The position numbers were made by a program, and so were the translations under genes. The notes beneath the pieces are model-generated. The model saw only the letters and a program-made list of their open reading frames with translations, did not search any database and was not told the origin of the DNA. From Persicitalea jodogahamensis (GTDB lineage: Bacteria > Bacteroidota > Bacteroidia > Cytophagales > Spirosomataceae), in assembly GCF_014651615.1 (NCBI RefSeq), contig NZ_BMXF01000001.1, positions 1,831,731 to 1,895,730 of the forward strand: a stretch of 64,000 nucleotides of DNA, given 5' to 3'. How positions within the stretch are numbered: the first letter of the stretch is position 1; every line of letters begins with the position of its first letter. Shown piece by piece: positions 8,965 through 18,461 of this stretch.

Positions 8965-9020
8965 CAAAGTTGCGGCATACGGATGCACAAATTCCGTCAA
9001 CTTTGTTGCAGAATCCGTCA
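8965..9020 (-). promoter_or_regulatory. Promoter with paired TGACGGA direct repeats (copy 2)
   Basis: On the minus strand TGACGGA occurs at 9020-9014 and 8999-8993 (21 bp apart), followed by AATTTG as possible -33 and CAACTTTG at 8972-8965 as -7-like element. The distance from the second repeat to the -7-like element is the same as in copy 1 at 3789-3844, and the bases between the repeats are mostly conserved (TTyTGCrrCAAAGw). It drives the CAP/astacin genes and lies directly downstream of the hybrid regulator gene. Confidence 0.62.
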
Positions 9021-9075
9021 ATAGTGGTAAGAAAAGGCCTTTTAGTACAATTTGGAGAGGTGGCGCTTCAAGCGT

Positions 9076-12009
9076 CTAGGCAAAATCGCTCGGTAGTTTT
9101 CCGAAGCGTTTTTTGAAGCTTCTGGCAAAGGAGCCAGCGTTTTTGTAGCCAACCCGAGAAGCCAGCACGGCCACAGAAACCGGGGTTCCGCTTTCCAGGA
9201 GCAGTCGCGCTTCGTTGAGGCGTATTTCCTGTAGGTACTTCGAGGGGCTCAGGCCCGTCAGCCGTTTCAGCTGCCGGAGCAGGGTCGATTCGCTCATCGC
9301 AAAAGTTTCACTCAGGGAGGGGATGTCCAGCAGGCCGCTTTCCAGGTTAGTACGGATATAGGTTTCGAAGTTTTCCAGCCACTTCTGATCAGCTTCTGCA
9401 AGCTGAAATTCATCCCCGATTTCCTTATTTTCTACGAAGACTTCCTGCCTTCTGGTCGACTGATTTTTCAAAAGGTTCTCGATCCGCACTACCAGTTCTT
9501 CTTCATCAAAAGGTTTGGTCAGGTAGTCGTCCACCCCAATTCGCAGGGCGTGTAAACGATCGGCCAGCTCGACTCGGGCGGTCAGCATTATAACAGGAAT
9601 ATGCCGCGTCGCATCGCCTGATTTTAACCTTTCAAGCAGCTGGTACCCGTCCATCACGGGCATCATCAGATCACTCAGAATTAAATCGATGGCCGGTTTG
9701 CCATGCTTGATTTTTTCCAGAGCGGCTGCGCCGTGTTCAGCAAACAGGACCAGGTACTTTTCGGATAAAATCAAGCCGATATACTCCCGCAAACCGGGGT
9801 TGTCCTCCACCACAAGAATGGTAGGCCGGGGACCTGTGGCCGGGTCGGTAGGGTATGGTTCAATCACTGGTTCACCGAGGGATGCGTGGCCTTCGCACCC
9901 GGCTTCGACCGGGGGGACATACAGTGGGACCGGCGTACTGGGTTGTTTTGAGGAAACATCGACTGGCCAGGAAATAAAAAAAACGGTCCCCTCATCCGGC
10001 TTGCTCTCCACCCGAATTGCCCCGTTCATCAGCCTGGTGTATTCATGGCACAGGGCCAGGCCAATGCCTGTCCCGCCTGCCAGAGACCGATCTTTCTGGC
10101 TGGTTTGAAAGAAATGGTCGAATATGTGGGGAAGATCGTCCGGGGCAATACCCGGCCCCGTGTCTTTTACCCGGAGCAGGAGTTCTTCGCCCTGTAATTC
10201 AACCTCGACCCTGACCTTTCCATTGGCCGGAGTGAATTTGAAGGCATTGGAAAGCAGATTGTAAAGAACCTGCCGGCACTTTTCCTGATCAAGGTCAGCC
10301 ACGGTTCCGGACGGAACCCTCACCTCATGCGAATAATGTATTTTTTTCCATTGACCCAGCGACTGGAACTGGTCGAGGTGAACTTCGAAAAACGCTTTCA
10401 GTCTGGTTGCTTCCAGGTCTAGCGGCATCTTACCCATTTCAAGTTTCCGCAAATCCAGAATTTCCTTTACCATCGATTCCAGCTGCCTTACGCTACGATT
10501 AGCTATTTTAAGGAGCGTCGTATGCTTTTCGGATAGCTGATTTTCTCTCATCAGCGTCGCGATGGGCCCCGCGATCAGGGTCAGTGGTGTCCGCAACTCA
10601 TGACTTATGTTGGCAAAAAAACGGGACTTGGCCAGATCAAGACTTTCCAGCTGATTGGCGTGCAGCTGGATGAGGCGATTTTTGTCGGCGAGTTCAACTT
10701 TGCCCCGTCTTTGCCGGATGTACCCCATTACCAGCCCAACGGCCAGCAGTGCCACCAGCACGAGGATAACAAGGGAGTAAGTAAGCTGCGATTTTTTCAG
10801 GTTTAGCTCCAACCCCCGGTTCTTTTCGTTGGCGGCGAGCTTGTCACGTTCTGCCTGCAAATAGAAATTCTCAATGTTAAAGCCAGCGCTTTGGGCGCTA
10901 AACTTTTCTTCATGGAAAATCTTTTTCTTCAGAAAACGCAGGGCATCGGCAGGATTGTTTTCCTGCTCGGCGATCTTTGATTTAAGGGTGTAGGTCCGGG
11001 TCAGCAATTCATCGAGCTGCAGTCTTTCTGCCTTCCCCAGGGCATCTTCAAGATAGTCCTTGGCTTGAACCACTTGTCCCTGCAGAAGCTTGAGGCTGGA
11101 AAGGTCCAGCAGCGTGTGGATTTCCATCCAGGGACCCGGTTCCGCCTGACTGTATTGCAGCGTTTTCAGATAATGGCGCTCGGCCTGCGCCAGGTCACTT
11201 TTAGCCAAGGCCAGGTCGCCCTTCAATTTGGAGGCATTGATCAGTAAGGGGTATTCTTCAGGCCGAATGGGATTGGATTCGGGCAGATTATTCAGGGAGG
11301 GGAGGTACGCTTCGGCCTTCCTGATGTTGCCCGCCAGCAAGTATTGCTCCAGCAACTGCATTTGTAATTTTTGGCTTAACCGCTGCGATTTTACTGCCAA
11401 AGCCTTAGTGAGCAATGCCTCCATCCCCGGGATCACCTTTTCTCTCCTGACAAAATGGAGCTGGAATTTGAGCAGGGCAAATTCAACTGAAAGCATGGAA
11501 GATTCGTCTCCCAGGGTCTGATAAACCGTAAGCGCTTTCTCCAGGTACATGGCTGCGAGCTTGTAGGCCCCCAACGCATCGTAGTACCGCGAGAGGTCAG
11601 TATAGGCCGCGGCTTCCCGACCTGAATTTTTATGCTTTTTGGCGAGCCGGGCCATTTCTTCCCCGACGTGGATGGCGGCGTCGAGATTGAACAAACGCTC
11701 CAGCTGGATCATGACGGCATAAGAGGTGCGGTAGACAGAATCAGGCCCGTCACTGAAATGGTCTGTGATGAGTTCCGGAATGAACGTGTAGTCTGAGGGT
11801 GCAGGATTTTGACGAAGCCCGGCTTCTATTTCTGACCAAAGTACCGGATCGACGTAGAGCGACGGCCTGGGCTGGCTGAAGGCAGTTGCGCGCGCCAATA
11901 GGCAAAGAAATAAAAATAGGACAGAGCTGAAAGAAATCCCTTTTATTCTCCACCCAACAGGGCGTCGTGTCGATTTCTCATGCGATCCCATCTGTGATAG
12001 GAAAGTCAT
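9076..12009 (-). CDS. Hybrid two-component regulator: TPR-like sensor, histidine kinase, receiver, AraC output
   Basis: 977 residues in one chain. N-terminal signal/anchor ~25-45; helical TPR-like region ~90-400; transmembrane helix ~410-431; HisKA with H470 in NISHELRTP; ATPase with N-box NLLSNAFKF (584-592), DTGPG (616-620) and GGTGIG (645-650); receiver 730-848 with phospho-acceptor Asp780 (LSDLMMPVMDG) and Lys832; AraC-type HTH ~890-977. This is the Bacteroidota hybrid two-component layout, but the sensor is TPR-like and not the beta-propeller typical of polysaccharide-sensing members. The gene is upstream of, and co-oriented with, the CAP/astacin operon whose promoter carries paired repeats, so these are its likely targets (inference). 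No separate response regulator is needed. Confidence 0.92.
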   Translation of the reverse strand: MTFLSQMGSHEKSTRRPVGWRIKGISFSSVLFLFLCLLARATAFSQPRPSLYVDPVLWSEIEAGLRQNPAPSDYTFIPELITDHFSDGPDSVYRTSYAVMIQLERLFNLDAAIHVGEEMARLAKKHKNSGREAAAYTDLSRYYDALGAYKLAAMYLEKALTVYQTLGDESSMLSVEFALLKFQLHFVRREKVIPGMEALLTKALAVKSQRLSQKLQMQLLEQYLLAGNIRKAEAYLPSLNNLPESNPIRPEEYPLLINASKLKGDLALAKSDLAQAERHYLKTLQYSQAEPGPWMEIHTLLDLSSLKLLQGQVVQAKDYLEDALGKAERLQLDELLTRTYTLKSKIAEQENNPADALRFLKKKIFHEEKFSAQSAGFNIENFYLQAERDKLAANEKNRGLELNLKKSQLTYSLVILVLVALLAVGLVMGYIRQRRGKVELADKNRLIQLHANQLESLDLAKSRFFANISHELRTPLTLIAGPIATLMRENQLSEKHTTLLKIANRSVRQLESMVKEILDLRKLEMGKMPLDLEATRLKAFFEVHLDQFQSLGQWKKIHYSHEVRVPSGTVADLDQEKCRQVLYNLLSNAFKFTPANGKVRVEVELQGEELLLRVKDTGPGIAPDDLPHIFDHFFQTSQKDRSLAGGTGIGLALCHEYTRLMNGAIRVESKPDEGTVFFISWPVDVSSKQPSTPVPLYVPPVEAGCEGHASLGEPVIEPYPTDPATGPRPTILVVEDNPGLREYIGLILSEKYLVLFAEHGAAALEKIKHGKPAIDLILSDLMMPVMDGYQLLERLKSGDATRHIPVIMLTARVELADRLHALRIGVDDYLTKPFDEEELVVRIENLLKNQSTRRQEVFVENKEIGDEFQLAEADQKWLENFETYIRTNLESGLLDIPSLSETFAMSESTLLRQLKRLTGLSPSKYLQEIRLNEARLLLESGTPVSVAVLASRVGYKNAGSFARSFKKRFGKLPSDFA

Positions 12010-12332
12010 TCGGTGTGGTTGTGTGGAGCATTCGCTGGTTTCGGAAAGAAAGCGAATTTAATGCAAAAATTAGTGATGCTCAATTTTTGAACATGTGTCT
12101 GTACCGGATTTTACAGGTACTTACCTGAAATAATCCACTAGGTTAACGGCATATACCAAAAAAACGTCTCCCGGTAATGCAGAAATAGCCTGACTGGGCG
12201 CGGGGCTGAATTACCTGTCCGGCTGACGTACCGCACGAACGCGCTCTGCTGTTTAAATAGTGGTTTTGCCAAATTGGAGCGCACCTGCGCGCATTATGAT
12301 TTCCACTGCCACATTGCGGGAATACAGCAAAT
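12010..12332. other. Intergenic region (323 bp) upstream of the hybrid regulator
   Basis: No credible gene. It holds a perfect inverted repeat CAGGTA-CT-TACCTG at 12114-12127, about 105 bp upstream of the regulator's start codon, which could be an operator. Otherwise nothing recognisable; no clear terminator follows the NmrA-like gene side. Confidence 0.5.
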
Positions 12333-13241
12333 TCACTTTCGTGCTTTCACGACTTCTCGCACGGTAGTGAACCTGATATCAGGATAGCGGTGGGTATCGA
12401 GCGGATCGAGTTTGGCGCGGCCGCTGAGCATGTTGCGCAAGTACTGCATTCCCTGCCAAGGAGGAAACACTTCATCGCTGGCGGGCATAAGAGTCCGCGT
12501 GGCTTTAATCATAAAATCGAGTACCGCCAATCCGCCAACGCGCAACAACTTGAAGTCTTTTCCGGTGGCCTGACTGGCCGCTTCCCGTAATCCCCGGATC
12601 GTAAGCGTGTCGCCGGCGATGCGTAAGTCGCGCGGCGTAGTGTCATCAAGGGCCGCCGCAGCTGTGTATTCGGCGGTATCGGCAATGGTCGTGAAGTCGA
12701 GCGGCTGGTCAGCGTCGCCCCAGTACACGATGCGGTTGAGCGGAAAGAGAATGAGTGGGGCCTCGCCCGTAAGCAGGTCGGCGAACATGCCGTTGAGAAT
12801 GGAAGTTGCGGCGATGGGGGACGCATCGAGGCGGGCCCGAAACTCCCGGCGCAAATCGAGATTGCGGTTAGAGCCTTCGGGCGTCTTGGTAAAATCGATG
12901 GAAAAATCGGAAGGAATAAACCGCGGAACATCCGCTGTGACCGCCGCCGTAAGCAGAAGAGTCTGCAGGTCGACGATCACTTTTCGAAGACCCGACAAAG
13001 CTGACACGACGCAGGACGCACCCCGCATGGCCGAAACTAATTCGGTGATATTCTCGAAATTCACTTTTTCTACCACTACCCCCGCATTTCTCAGATACAC
13101 GATTTCGTCCAGATCGCTGCTGTGCCGTACCAAAGCCTTGACGCTGGCGCCCCGCCTGACCAGAGCGCGGGCAATGCGCCCCCCCAAATCTCCGGTGGCT
13201 CCGACGATGACGATGGTTTTTCGGTTGGATTGCGTGTTCAT
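12333..13241 (-). CDS. NmrA-like / isoflavone-reductase-like NAD(P)-binding protein
   Basis: 302 residues. The N-terminus has the Rossmann nucleotide-binding motif GATGDLGG (14-21) after a hydrophobic strand, then VKALVRHSSD and VVSALSGL, typical of atypical short-chain dehydrogenases of the NmrA/aromatic-alcohol-reductase group. PRFIPSDFSIDF is the characteristic segment after the third strand. No signal peptide, so cytosolic. Members are NAD(P)H reductases or redox-sensing regulators; the substrate cannot be read from the sequence. It stands alone between two longer gaps. Confidence 0.8.
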   Translation of the reverse strand: MNTQSNRKTIVIVGATGDLGGRIARALVRRGASVKALVRHSSDLDEIVYLRNAGVVVEKVNFENITELVSAMRGASCVVSALSGLRKVIVDLQTLLLTAAVTADVPRFIPSDFSIDFTKTPEGSNRNLDLRREFRARLDASPIAATSILNGMFADLLTGEAPLILFPLNRIVYWGDADQPLDFTTIADTAEYTAAAALDDTTPRDLRIAGDTLTIRGLREAASQATGKDFKLLRVGGLAVLDFMIKATRTLMPASDEVFPPWQGMQYLRNMLSGRAKLDPLDTHRYPDIRFTTVREVVKARK

Positions 13242-13337
13242 GTGGCTCTTGAATTTAGTGGAATATCTGAACCAAACGGGTAGGAGAGGGCAAATGTTAA
13301 TGAACCCACCTTTTCTATCAATCGGTCAACCTGTTTT

Positions 13338-13802
13338 TCATCCTCCTTGCCATTGCGAAACCAGCCAATAAACCCTGACCAAGCCAATCATAGTGGTGAA
13401 AATAATCAACCCGTATCTTTCCAAAACTCCAATTGCTTTGATCCTGAATGTCCAGATAAACAGCGCTGAAAAAATGGATTGAATAATGAACCCAACCCAA
13501 AAATCATTCCCCAGGAGGTACCAAAATGTTAAGAAGTTCAATACCATACTCAAAATGGAGTAGATGGTCTTCCTCACATTTTCAGATGAATAACCGAAGT
13601 TATTCTCGACTACTATACCTAGTAGCGCGAACGAAATGAGGGCAGGTATTGAAGAAAACAGACCAGCAAATGGTGCTAGAATAGTTAGGCTCGTGTCATC
13701 CTCATTCCAAAATAAAAACCAGATTGGAGTGGCAAGTAGCACTGTGTAAAGCCAGACTCTCAGGCAGTAGATTACAATGTTTTCCAACCTCGACCTATCC
13801 AT
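13338..13802 (-). CDS. Small multi-pass membrane protein of unknown function
   Basis: 154 residues from the ATG at 13802; a TTG at 13817 would add five residues and is less likely. Four to five hydrophobic segments: ~9-31, ~41-65, ~81-101, ~103-123 and ~130-148. No motif recognised. It begins 40 bp after the stop of the TonB-dependent receptor on the same strand, so it could be co-transcribed with it. An inner-membrane location is inferred. Confidence 0.6.
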   Translation of the reverse strand: MDRSRLENIVIYCLRVWLYTVLLATPIWFLFWNEDDTSLTILAPFAGLFSSIPALISFALLGIVVENNFGYSSENVRKTIYSILSMVLNFLTFWYLLGNDFWVGFIIQSIFSALFIWTFRIKAIGVLERYGLIIFTTMIGLVRVYWLVSQWQGG

Positions 13803-13841
13803 AATAGCTTTTATCAAGGCCCTTGGAACCTAACGGAACCC

Positions 13842-16559
13842 TTAGATTCCCACCAGCCACCCCACATATACCACCCGCCCAATCGCCGCCGAACCATACG
13901 CCGACACCGCGTTGGCATTGGTGATGTTTGTCGATCCCAGCCGCAGCAGACTTTTCAATGCCGGAATCCGGTAGCCGACCTGCGCGTCCAGCGTGCCGAA
14001 AGAATCTATGTAGCCTTCATCAAAAGGCATGAAAAAGGTATAGCCCGTTTGGTAGCGGTAGTTGAAGCTGTACATAAATCGGTCACGGGAACCGTCTAGC
14101 CCCAGGTTTACTTTGTGGGCAGGTGTGTTGAAGCCAAGAATCAGGCCTTCAGTATCTCCTTCGTCGATGTGCGACCAGGTGTAGTTGCTGTAAAGGTGTA
14201 GTTTTTGCGGCGTATAGTAGTCGGCGGCCAGTACCACGCCCTGCGTGTTCACGGCCTGGTCGGCGTTGGCCCATACCTGAATCAGGCGGCCTCGCGTACG
14301 GTCGGTGGTGGGCTTGCCGAAGTCGCCGGAAGGCGGAAAGGGTGTTCCTGTCACGGGCAGCCCGTCCTCACGGCCATAAAAGCGGAGGGTTCCGATAAAG
14401 TCACGGTAGCGTGAGCGGTAATAGCTGGCATCTACGTACAAACCTTTCAATACCTGCGCCTTGTAGCCGATCTCCCAGGTGTTGACCTGCTCGGGAGTAA
14501 GGCTTTTGATGGTTTGCGGTTTCAGGAAATCAGGATTGGGCTGACCGTTGGGCAGCGTCGAAACGGCGTTCAGACCCTGAAAACCGCCGTCGATATTCCC
14601 CATTACCAGCAGTGATCCAAAATCCAGATAGATGTACTGATCGAGTTGTGCGGGCTGGCGGTAGGCTTGTGCGTAACTCAGCCGGAAATTATGCTGTCGA
14701 TTTTCTCCCAGGGACAGTACGCCCGAAGCCCGGGGCGAAAAGCGGGTACCAAAGTTGCGGAAGTTGTCTAACCGCCCGGCGAAGGCCAGCCGAAGGCGGT
14801 CGGCGAGCAGATTCTGGCGAATCTGGCCGTAAGCTCCTCCCTCGTAATTAACGATTCGGTCGCGCATCTGTACGTCGTTGGTGCCGGGCGCGATGGGGGA
14901 TTTGTCGCCGTCGGCCAGCAATGTGCCGGCCGAGCGCAGACGGTGGGTGCGGAAACTGGCCCCGGCGATGAGCTGCGTGGCGGGGGCCAGCTGCCATTCC
15001 TTCTGGGTACTTAGGTCGTAGAACCGTGCGGTGTTGGCGAAGGCCGCGCCGCGCACCGTTCTGGCACCGTTGACCTCGATGGTACCTACGCCACTCACAA
15101 TCTGCTGGCGCAAATCGTTGAATGCTTTACTCCCGACTGGCAAGATTACGTCCTGGGCGATGCGGGATGCCAGAGCCTGAGCCTCGGCAATACTTTGTCC
15201 TCCGGTCACCGCCTGGCTGAGTTGGTAGGGCTGCGGCGCGTTACCGTCGGGGTTGGCGGCATAGATGCCATTGAGCGTGGCATTGCCCGGCAAGCCATTG
15301 GTACGGGCTGCGCCGAAAATCTGGTTCCAGAGGGCGAAGTAGTTCTGGCCGTACGTTGGGTACTGGCCGCCATCGGGCTTGCTGGGAGCCATCACGCTGC
15401 CCATGATGCCATTACCCAGGCTGCTCAGGTCGTAGGCTTTTCCCCCGTAATCAAATACCGTGTAAGCCCGCACGAACCAGTCTTTACCCGCAAGTTCGGC
15501 GCGGTGGAGGTCGTACTGCATGGCGCGTTGCGCGTAGCGGCTGCTGCTCTGAAAAATGCCATTGCTGAACGTATAGCGGTACTCATAGGTCAGCTTGGTA
15601 CGCTCGTTAATTTTGTATTGCACCGTAGGGTTGATTCTGATATTTCCGGCTTTGTAGCTGTCGCCCCAGATGGTGAACAGATCACCCGGCGCCTTGGCCC
15701 ACAGCAAGTCCCGCTCGGCGTATCCCGGCGCATAGACGCGATAGGCTTTGTTGTCGTTCAGAGCCGTCAGCATCGTGTTTGTGACCGTGGAGCCCTGGTC
15801 GCCGTAACGGTTGATGGCGTTCCAGCCTAGCGGCGATCCTTGGTTGTTATTGGCGGGATCGGCTCCGGCCAGACCGCCCGAAGTAACGCGCTTGATGGCT
15901 GCATCGCTGGACGCGATAAATTCGTCGGCCGAGAAGTAGTTGGCGTTGATTTTGAAGGCCAATTTGTCGCCAATCGTTTTCGCGTAGCGTACTTGGAAAT
16001 CAATGAGATGACGATTGCCACCGCGCAACGAAGCAGTCAGGCCGGGGGTAGTGAAAGGGTCTTTGGAATGCATCAGCAGCACGCCATTGAGGGCGTTTGA
16101 GCCATACAACGCCGAGCTGGCCCCGTGCACGATGTCGACGTTTGCCAGATCCAAATCGGAAATGCCGACCCAGTTCCCATAGTAGAGCGAGGCGGTAGGG
16201 GAGGTGACGTCCACGTAATCGGCGAGTTGTACCACGCGTTCGGCTTTGTTGCTGTTGAAGCCGCGCGTACTGAAACTGGTAATAAGCCAACTCGACTGAC
16301 TCACATCGATGCCTTTGTACTTGGCCAAACCCGAAATGAGGTCGATGGAAGCCGTGCGTTGCAGTTGTGGTGCGGAAATATGTTCCATCGTCACGGGCGT
16401 CTCCATCACGCGCTCGGCGGTGCGGGAGGCTGCCACGGTGACCTGGTTCAAAGTACCACCATCCCGGCTGGTGGTATCGGTTTGGGCGTGAGCAGATTTA
16501 ATCAGAAATGGAAAGCAGAAAAATAAAAACAGCAATCGTTTTGGGTAGCCGATAATCAT
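13842..16559 (-). CDS. TonB-dependent outer-membrane receptor
   Basis: 905 residues from the ATG at 16559, which gives a normal signal peptide (ending KSAHAQ). An in-frame ATG at 16604 would lie upstream of the -7 element and is rejected. After a TonB-box-like LNQVTVAAS the plug follows (TPVTMEHIS, STRGFNSNKAERVVQLADYVD, VDIVHGASSALYGSNALNGVLLMHSK), then a long 22-strand-type barrel. It lacks the N-terminal carboxypeptidase-like domain of SusC proteins and has no SusD partner nearby, so it is a classical transporter-type receptor, substrate unknown. It is divergent from the GH43 gene across an 85-bp gap. Confidence 0.9.
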   Translation of the reverse strand: MIIGYPKRLLFLFFCFPFLIKSAHAQTDTTSRDGGTLNQVTVAASRTAERVMETPVTMEHISAPQLQRTASIDLISGLAKYKGIDVSQSSWLITSFSTRGFNSNKAERVVQLADYVDVTSPTASLYYGNWVGISDLDLANVDIVHGASSALYGSNALNGVLLMHSKDPFTTPGLTASLRGGNRHLIDFQVRYAKTIGDKLAFKINANYFSADEFIASSDAAIKRVTSGGLAGADPANNNQGSPLGWNAINRYGDQGSTVTNTMLTALNDNKAYRVYAPGYAERDLLWAKAPGDLFTIWGDSYKAGNIRINPTVQYKINERTKLTYEYRYTFSNGIFQSSSRYAQRAMQYDLHRAELAGKDWFVRAYTVFDYGGKAYDLSSLGNGIMGSVMAPSKPDGGQYPTYGQNYFALWNQIFGAARTNGLPGNATLNGIYAANPDGNAPQPYQLSQAVTGGQSIAEAQALASRIAQDVILPVGSKAFNDLRQQIVSGVGTIEVNGARTVRGAAFANTARFYDLSTQKEWQLAPATQLIAGASFRTHRLRSAGTLLADGDKSPIAPGTNDVQMRDRIVNYEGGAYGQIRQNLLADRLRLAFAGRLDNFRNFGTRFSPRASGVLSLGENRQHNFRLSYAQAYRQPAQLDQYIYLDFGSLLVMGNIDGGFQGLNAVSTLPNGQPNPDFLKPQTIKSLTPEQVNTWEIGYKAQVLKGLYVDASYYRSRYRDFIGTLRFYGREDGLPVTGTPFPPSGDFGKPTTDRTRGRLIQVWANADQAVNTQGVVLAADYYTPQKLHLYSNYTWSHIDEGDTEGLILGFNTPAHKVNLGLDGSRDRFMYSFNYRYQTGYTFFMPFDEGYIDSFGTLDAQVGYRIPALKSLLRLGSTNITNANAVSAYGSAAIGRVVYVGWLVGI

Positions 16560-16583
16560 AAAAATAAGGTTCGTTTCGAGGGT

Positions 16584-16620
16584 CAAAGATAGAATACAGT
16601 CCACTCATTTAGTACATTTG
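16584..16620. promoter_or_regulatory. Divergent pair of -7 elements between TonB receptor and GH43 genes
   Basis: Minus strand: TATCTTTG at 16591-16584, 25 bp from the receptor start. Plus strand: TACATTTG at 16613-16620, 25 bp from the GH43 start. Both match the Bacteroidota -7 consensus TAnnTTTG. No good TTG -33 element is seen for either, so activator dependence is possible. The core regions are back to back. Confidence 0.45.
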
Positions 16621-16644
16621 AACTATACACTTACCGTTTCGACT

Positions 16645-18387
16645 ATGAATAAGCAGGCATTTCTATTTTTTGTTTTTGGGCTGATTATCTTGCTTACCCC
16701 TCCTCCGGTTGCCACTGCCCAAACTACCTATTGCAACCCGATCAATATCGATTACGGCTACACACCGATTCCCAATTTCTCGGAGTGGGGGCGCCACCGC
16801 GCCACGGCCGATCCGGTAATCGTCAACTATAAGGGTACTTTCTTCCTGTTCAGTACCAACCAATGGGGCTACTGGCATAGTAAGGACATGTCGGACTGGA
16901 CATTCCATTCGCGACGCTTCCTGCGACCCTGGAACGACGTGTACGACGAACTGTGCGCCCCGGCCGTGGGGATCGTGGGCGATACCATGCTGGTATTCGG
17001 CTCGACCTATACCGGCGAATTCACAATCTGGATGAGTACCAATCCCGAAGCGAATGAATGGAAGCCGCTGGTCGAGCGCTTCGCCATCGGCGGCTGGGAC
17101 CCCGATTTTTTCACCGACACCGACGGTCGTTTCTATATGTACAATGGATCGAGCAACCGCTACCCGCTCTACGGCATCGAGCTCAACCGCCAGACGATGG
17201 AACCCATCGGCACCCGCAAGGAAGTGTACCTGCTGGAATCGTGGCGCTACGGCTGGCAGCGCTTCGGTGAGCACATGGACGACACCTTTCTGGATGGGTT
17301 CATGGAAGGCGCGCACATGACGAAGCACAATGGCAAGTACTATTTGCAGTACGGTGCGCCCGGCACCGAGTCGAGCGGCTATGCCGACGGCGTGGCGGTG
17401 GGCGATTCGCCGCTCGGTTTTTTCAAGAATCAGAGCGACCCGCTGAGCATGAAACTGGGCGGCTTCGCGCGCGGCGCGGGACACGGAGCTACCTTTCAGG
17501 ACAATGACCAGAACTACTGGCATGTGTCGACTATTACTATTAACCGGAAGAATAATTTTGAACGGCGGCTGGGTATCTGGCCTGCGGGTTTTGACAAAGA
17601 TGATGTCATGTACAGTAATACTGCCTACGGAGACTACCCGCACTACTTGCCTTACAAAAATAAGCCCGGCGAATTCACGGGTTGGATGCTGCTGAATTTT
17701 AACAAGCCGGTGCGGGCGTCGTCGTCGCTGGGTGGATACCAGCCTAATCTGGCGGTGGATGAGGACATCAAGACCTATTGGAGTGCCAAAACCGGCAACA
17801 AAGGGGAGTGGTTTGAATCTGACTTAGGAGAACTGTCGACCTTGAATGCCGTGCAAATCAACTACGCCGACCAGGATGCCACCTCGTTGGGAAAAGTGAC
17901 GGATCAGTACCATCAGTATATTCTTTATCACTCCAAAGATGGCAAAAAGTGGGAGGTACTTATGGATAAATCGGCCAACAAAACGGATGTACCCCACGAC
18001 TACGTCGAACTCGCCAGGCCCGTTTCGACCCGGTACCTCAAACTGGAAAACGTGCACATGCCGCAGGGGAAATTTGCGTTGAGTGGTTTTCGGGTATTTG
18101 GCAAGGGAGCCGGGCCGAAGCCCGAAGCGGTAAAGCAGTTCATGGTACTTCGCACCGAGAAAGACAAGCGCAGCGCCTGGATTCGCTGGTCGCCCGTGGG
18201 CGGGGCACAAGGCTACACCATTCACTACGGTACCCATCCCGAAAAGCTTTACAACAACATTATGGTGCTGACCCACAATGAGTACTGGTTCAAGGCGATG
18301 GACTCCAAAGCTACCTATTACTATACCATCGAGGCACTTAATGAAAACGGGATTTCCGAGCGGTTTCCGACGCTGAAAGTGGAGTAG
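16645..18387 (+). CDS. Secreted GH43-family glycosidase with discoidin and Fn3-like domains
   Basis: 580 residues from the ATG at 16645, chosen because the signal peptide (to VATAQ, 26) begins there. The five-bladed GH43 propeller spans ~30-340 with the expected acidic triad: Asp56 (ATADPVIV), Asp152 (GGWDPDFF) and Glu221 (MEGAHM). Family enzymes cleave arabinose- or xylose-containing side chains and related plant glycans. Residues ~350-487 form an F5/8 type C-like carbohydrate-binding module and ~495-580 a fibronectin III-like domain. Divergent from a TonB receptor and upstream of other glycan-related genes, which supports a polysaccharide-degradation role; the exact sugar is unknown. Confidence 0.87.
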   Translation: MNKQAFLFFVFGLIILLTPPPVATAQTTYCNPINIDYGYTPIPNFSEWGRHRATADPVIVNYKGTFFLFSTNQWGYWHSKDMSDWTFHSRRFLRPWNDVYDELCAPAVGIVGDTMLVFGSTYTGEFTIWMSTNPEANEWKPLVERFAIGGWDPDFFTDTDGRFYMYNGSSNRYPLYGIELNRQTMEPIGTRKEVYLLESWRYGWQRFGEHMDDTFLDGFMEGAHMTKHNGKYYLQYGAPGTESSGYADGVAVGDSPLGFFKNQSDPLSMKLGGFARGAGHGATFQDNDQNYWHVSTITINRKNNFERRLGIWPAGFDKDDVMYSNTAYGDYPHYLPYKNKPGEFTGWMLLNFNKPVRASSSLGGYQPNLAVDEDIKTYWSAKTGNKGEWFESDLGELSTLNAVQINYADQDATSLGKVTDQYHQYILYHSKDGKKWEVLMDKSANKTDVPHDYVELARPVSTRYLKLENVHMPQGKFALSGFRVFGKGAGPKPEAVKQFMVLRTEKDKRSAWIRWSPVGGAQGYTIHYGTHPEKLYNNIMVLTHNEYWFKAMDSKATYYYTIEALNENGISERFPTLKVE

Positions 18388-18461
18388 GGGCGAAGAGCGA
18401 GGTTCTTTGTTTTATTAGGGAGCTTTTGCTGAAAAAACAGATAAACATTAACCCGAATTTT

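Noticed and set aside
16663-17643. Long open frame opposite the GH43 gene (326 codons, minus strand)
   Set aside because: It lies wholly inside a gene with clear GH43 motifs, has no recognisable domain, and such shadows are expected from the codon bias of this genome.
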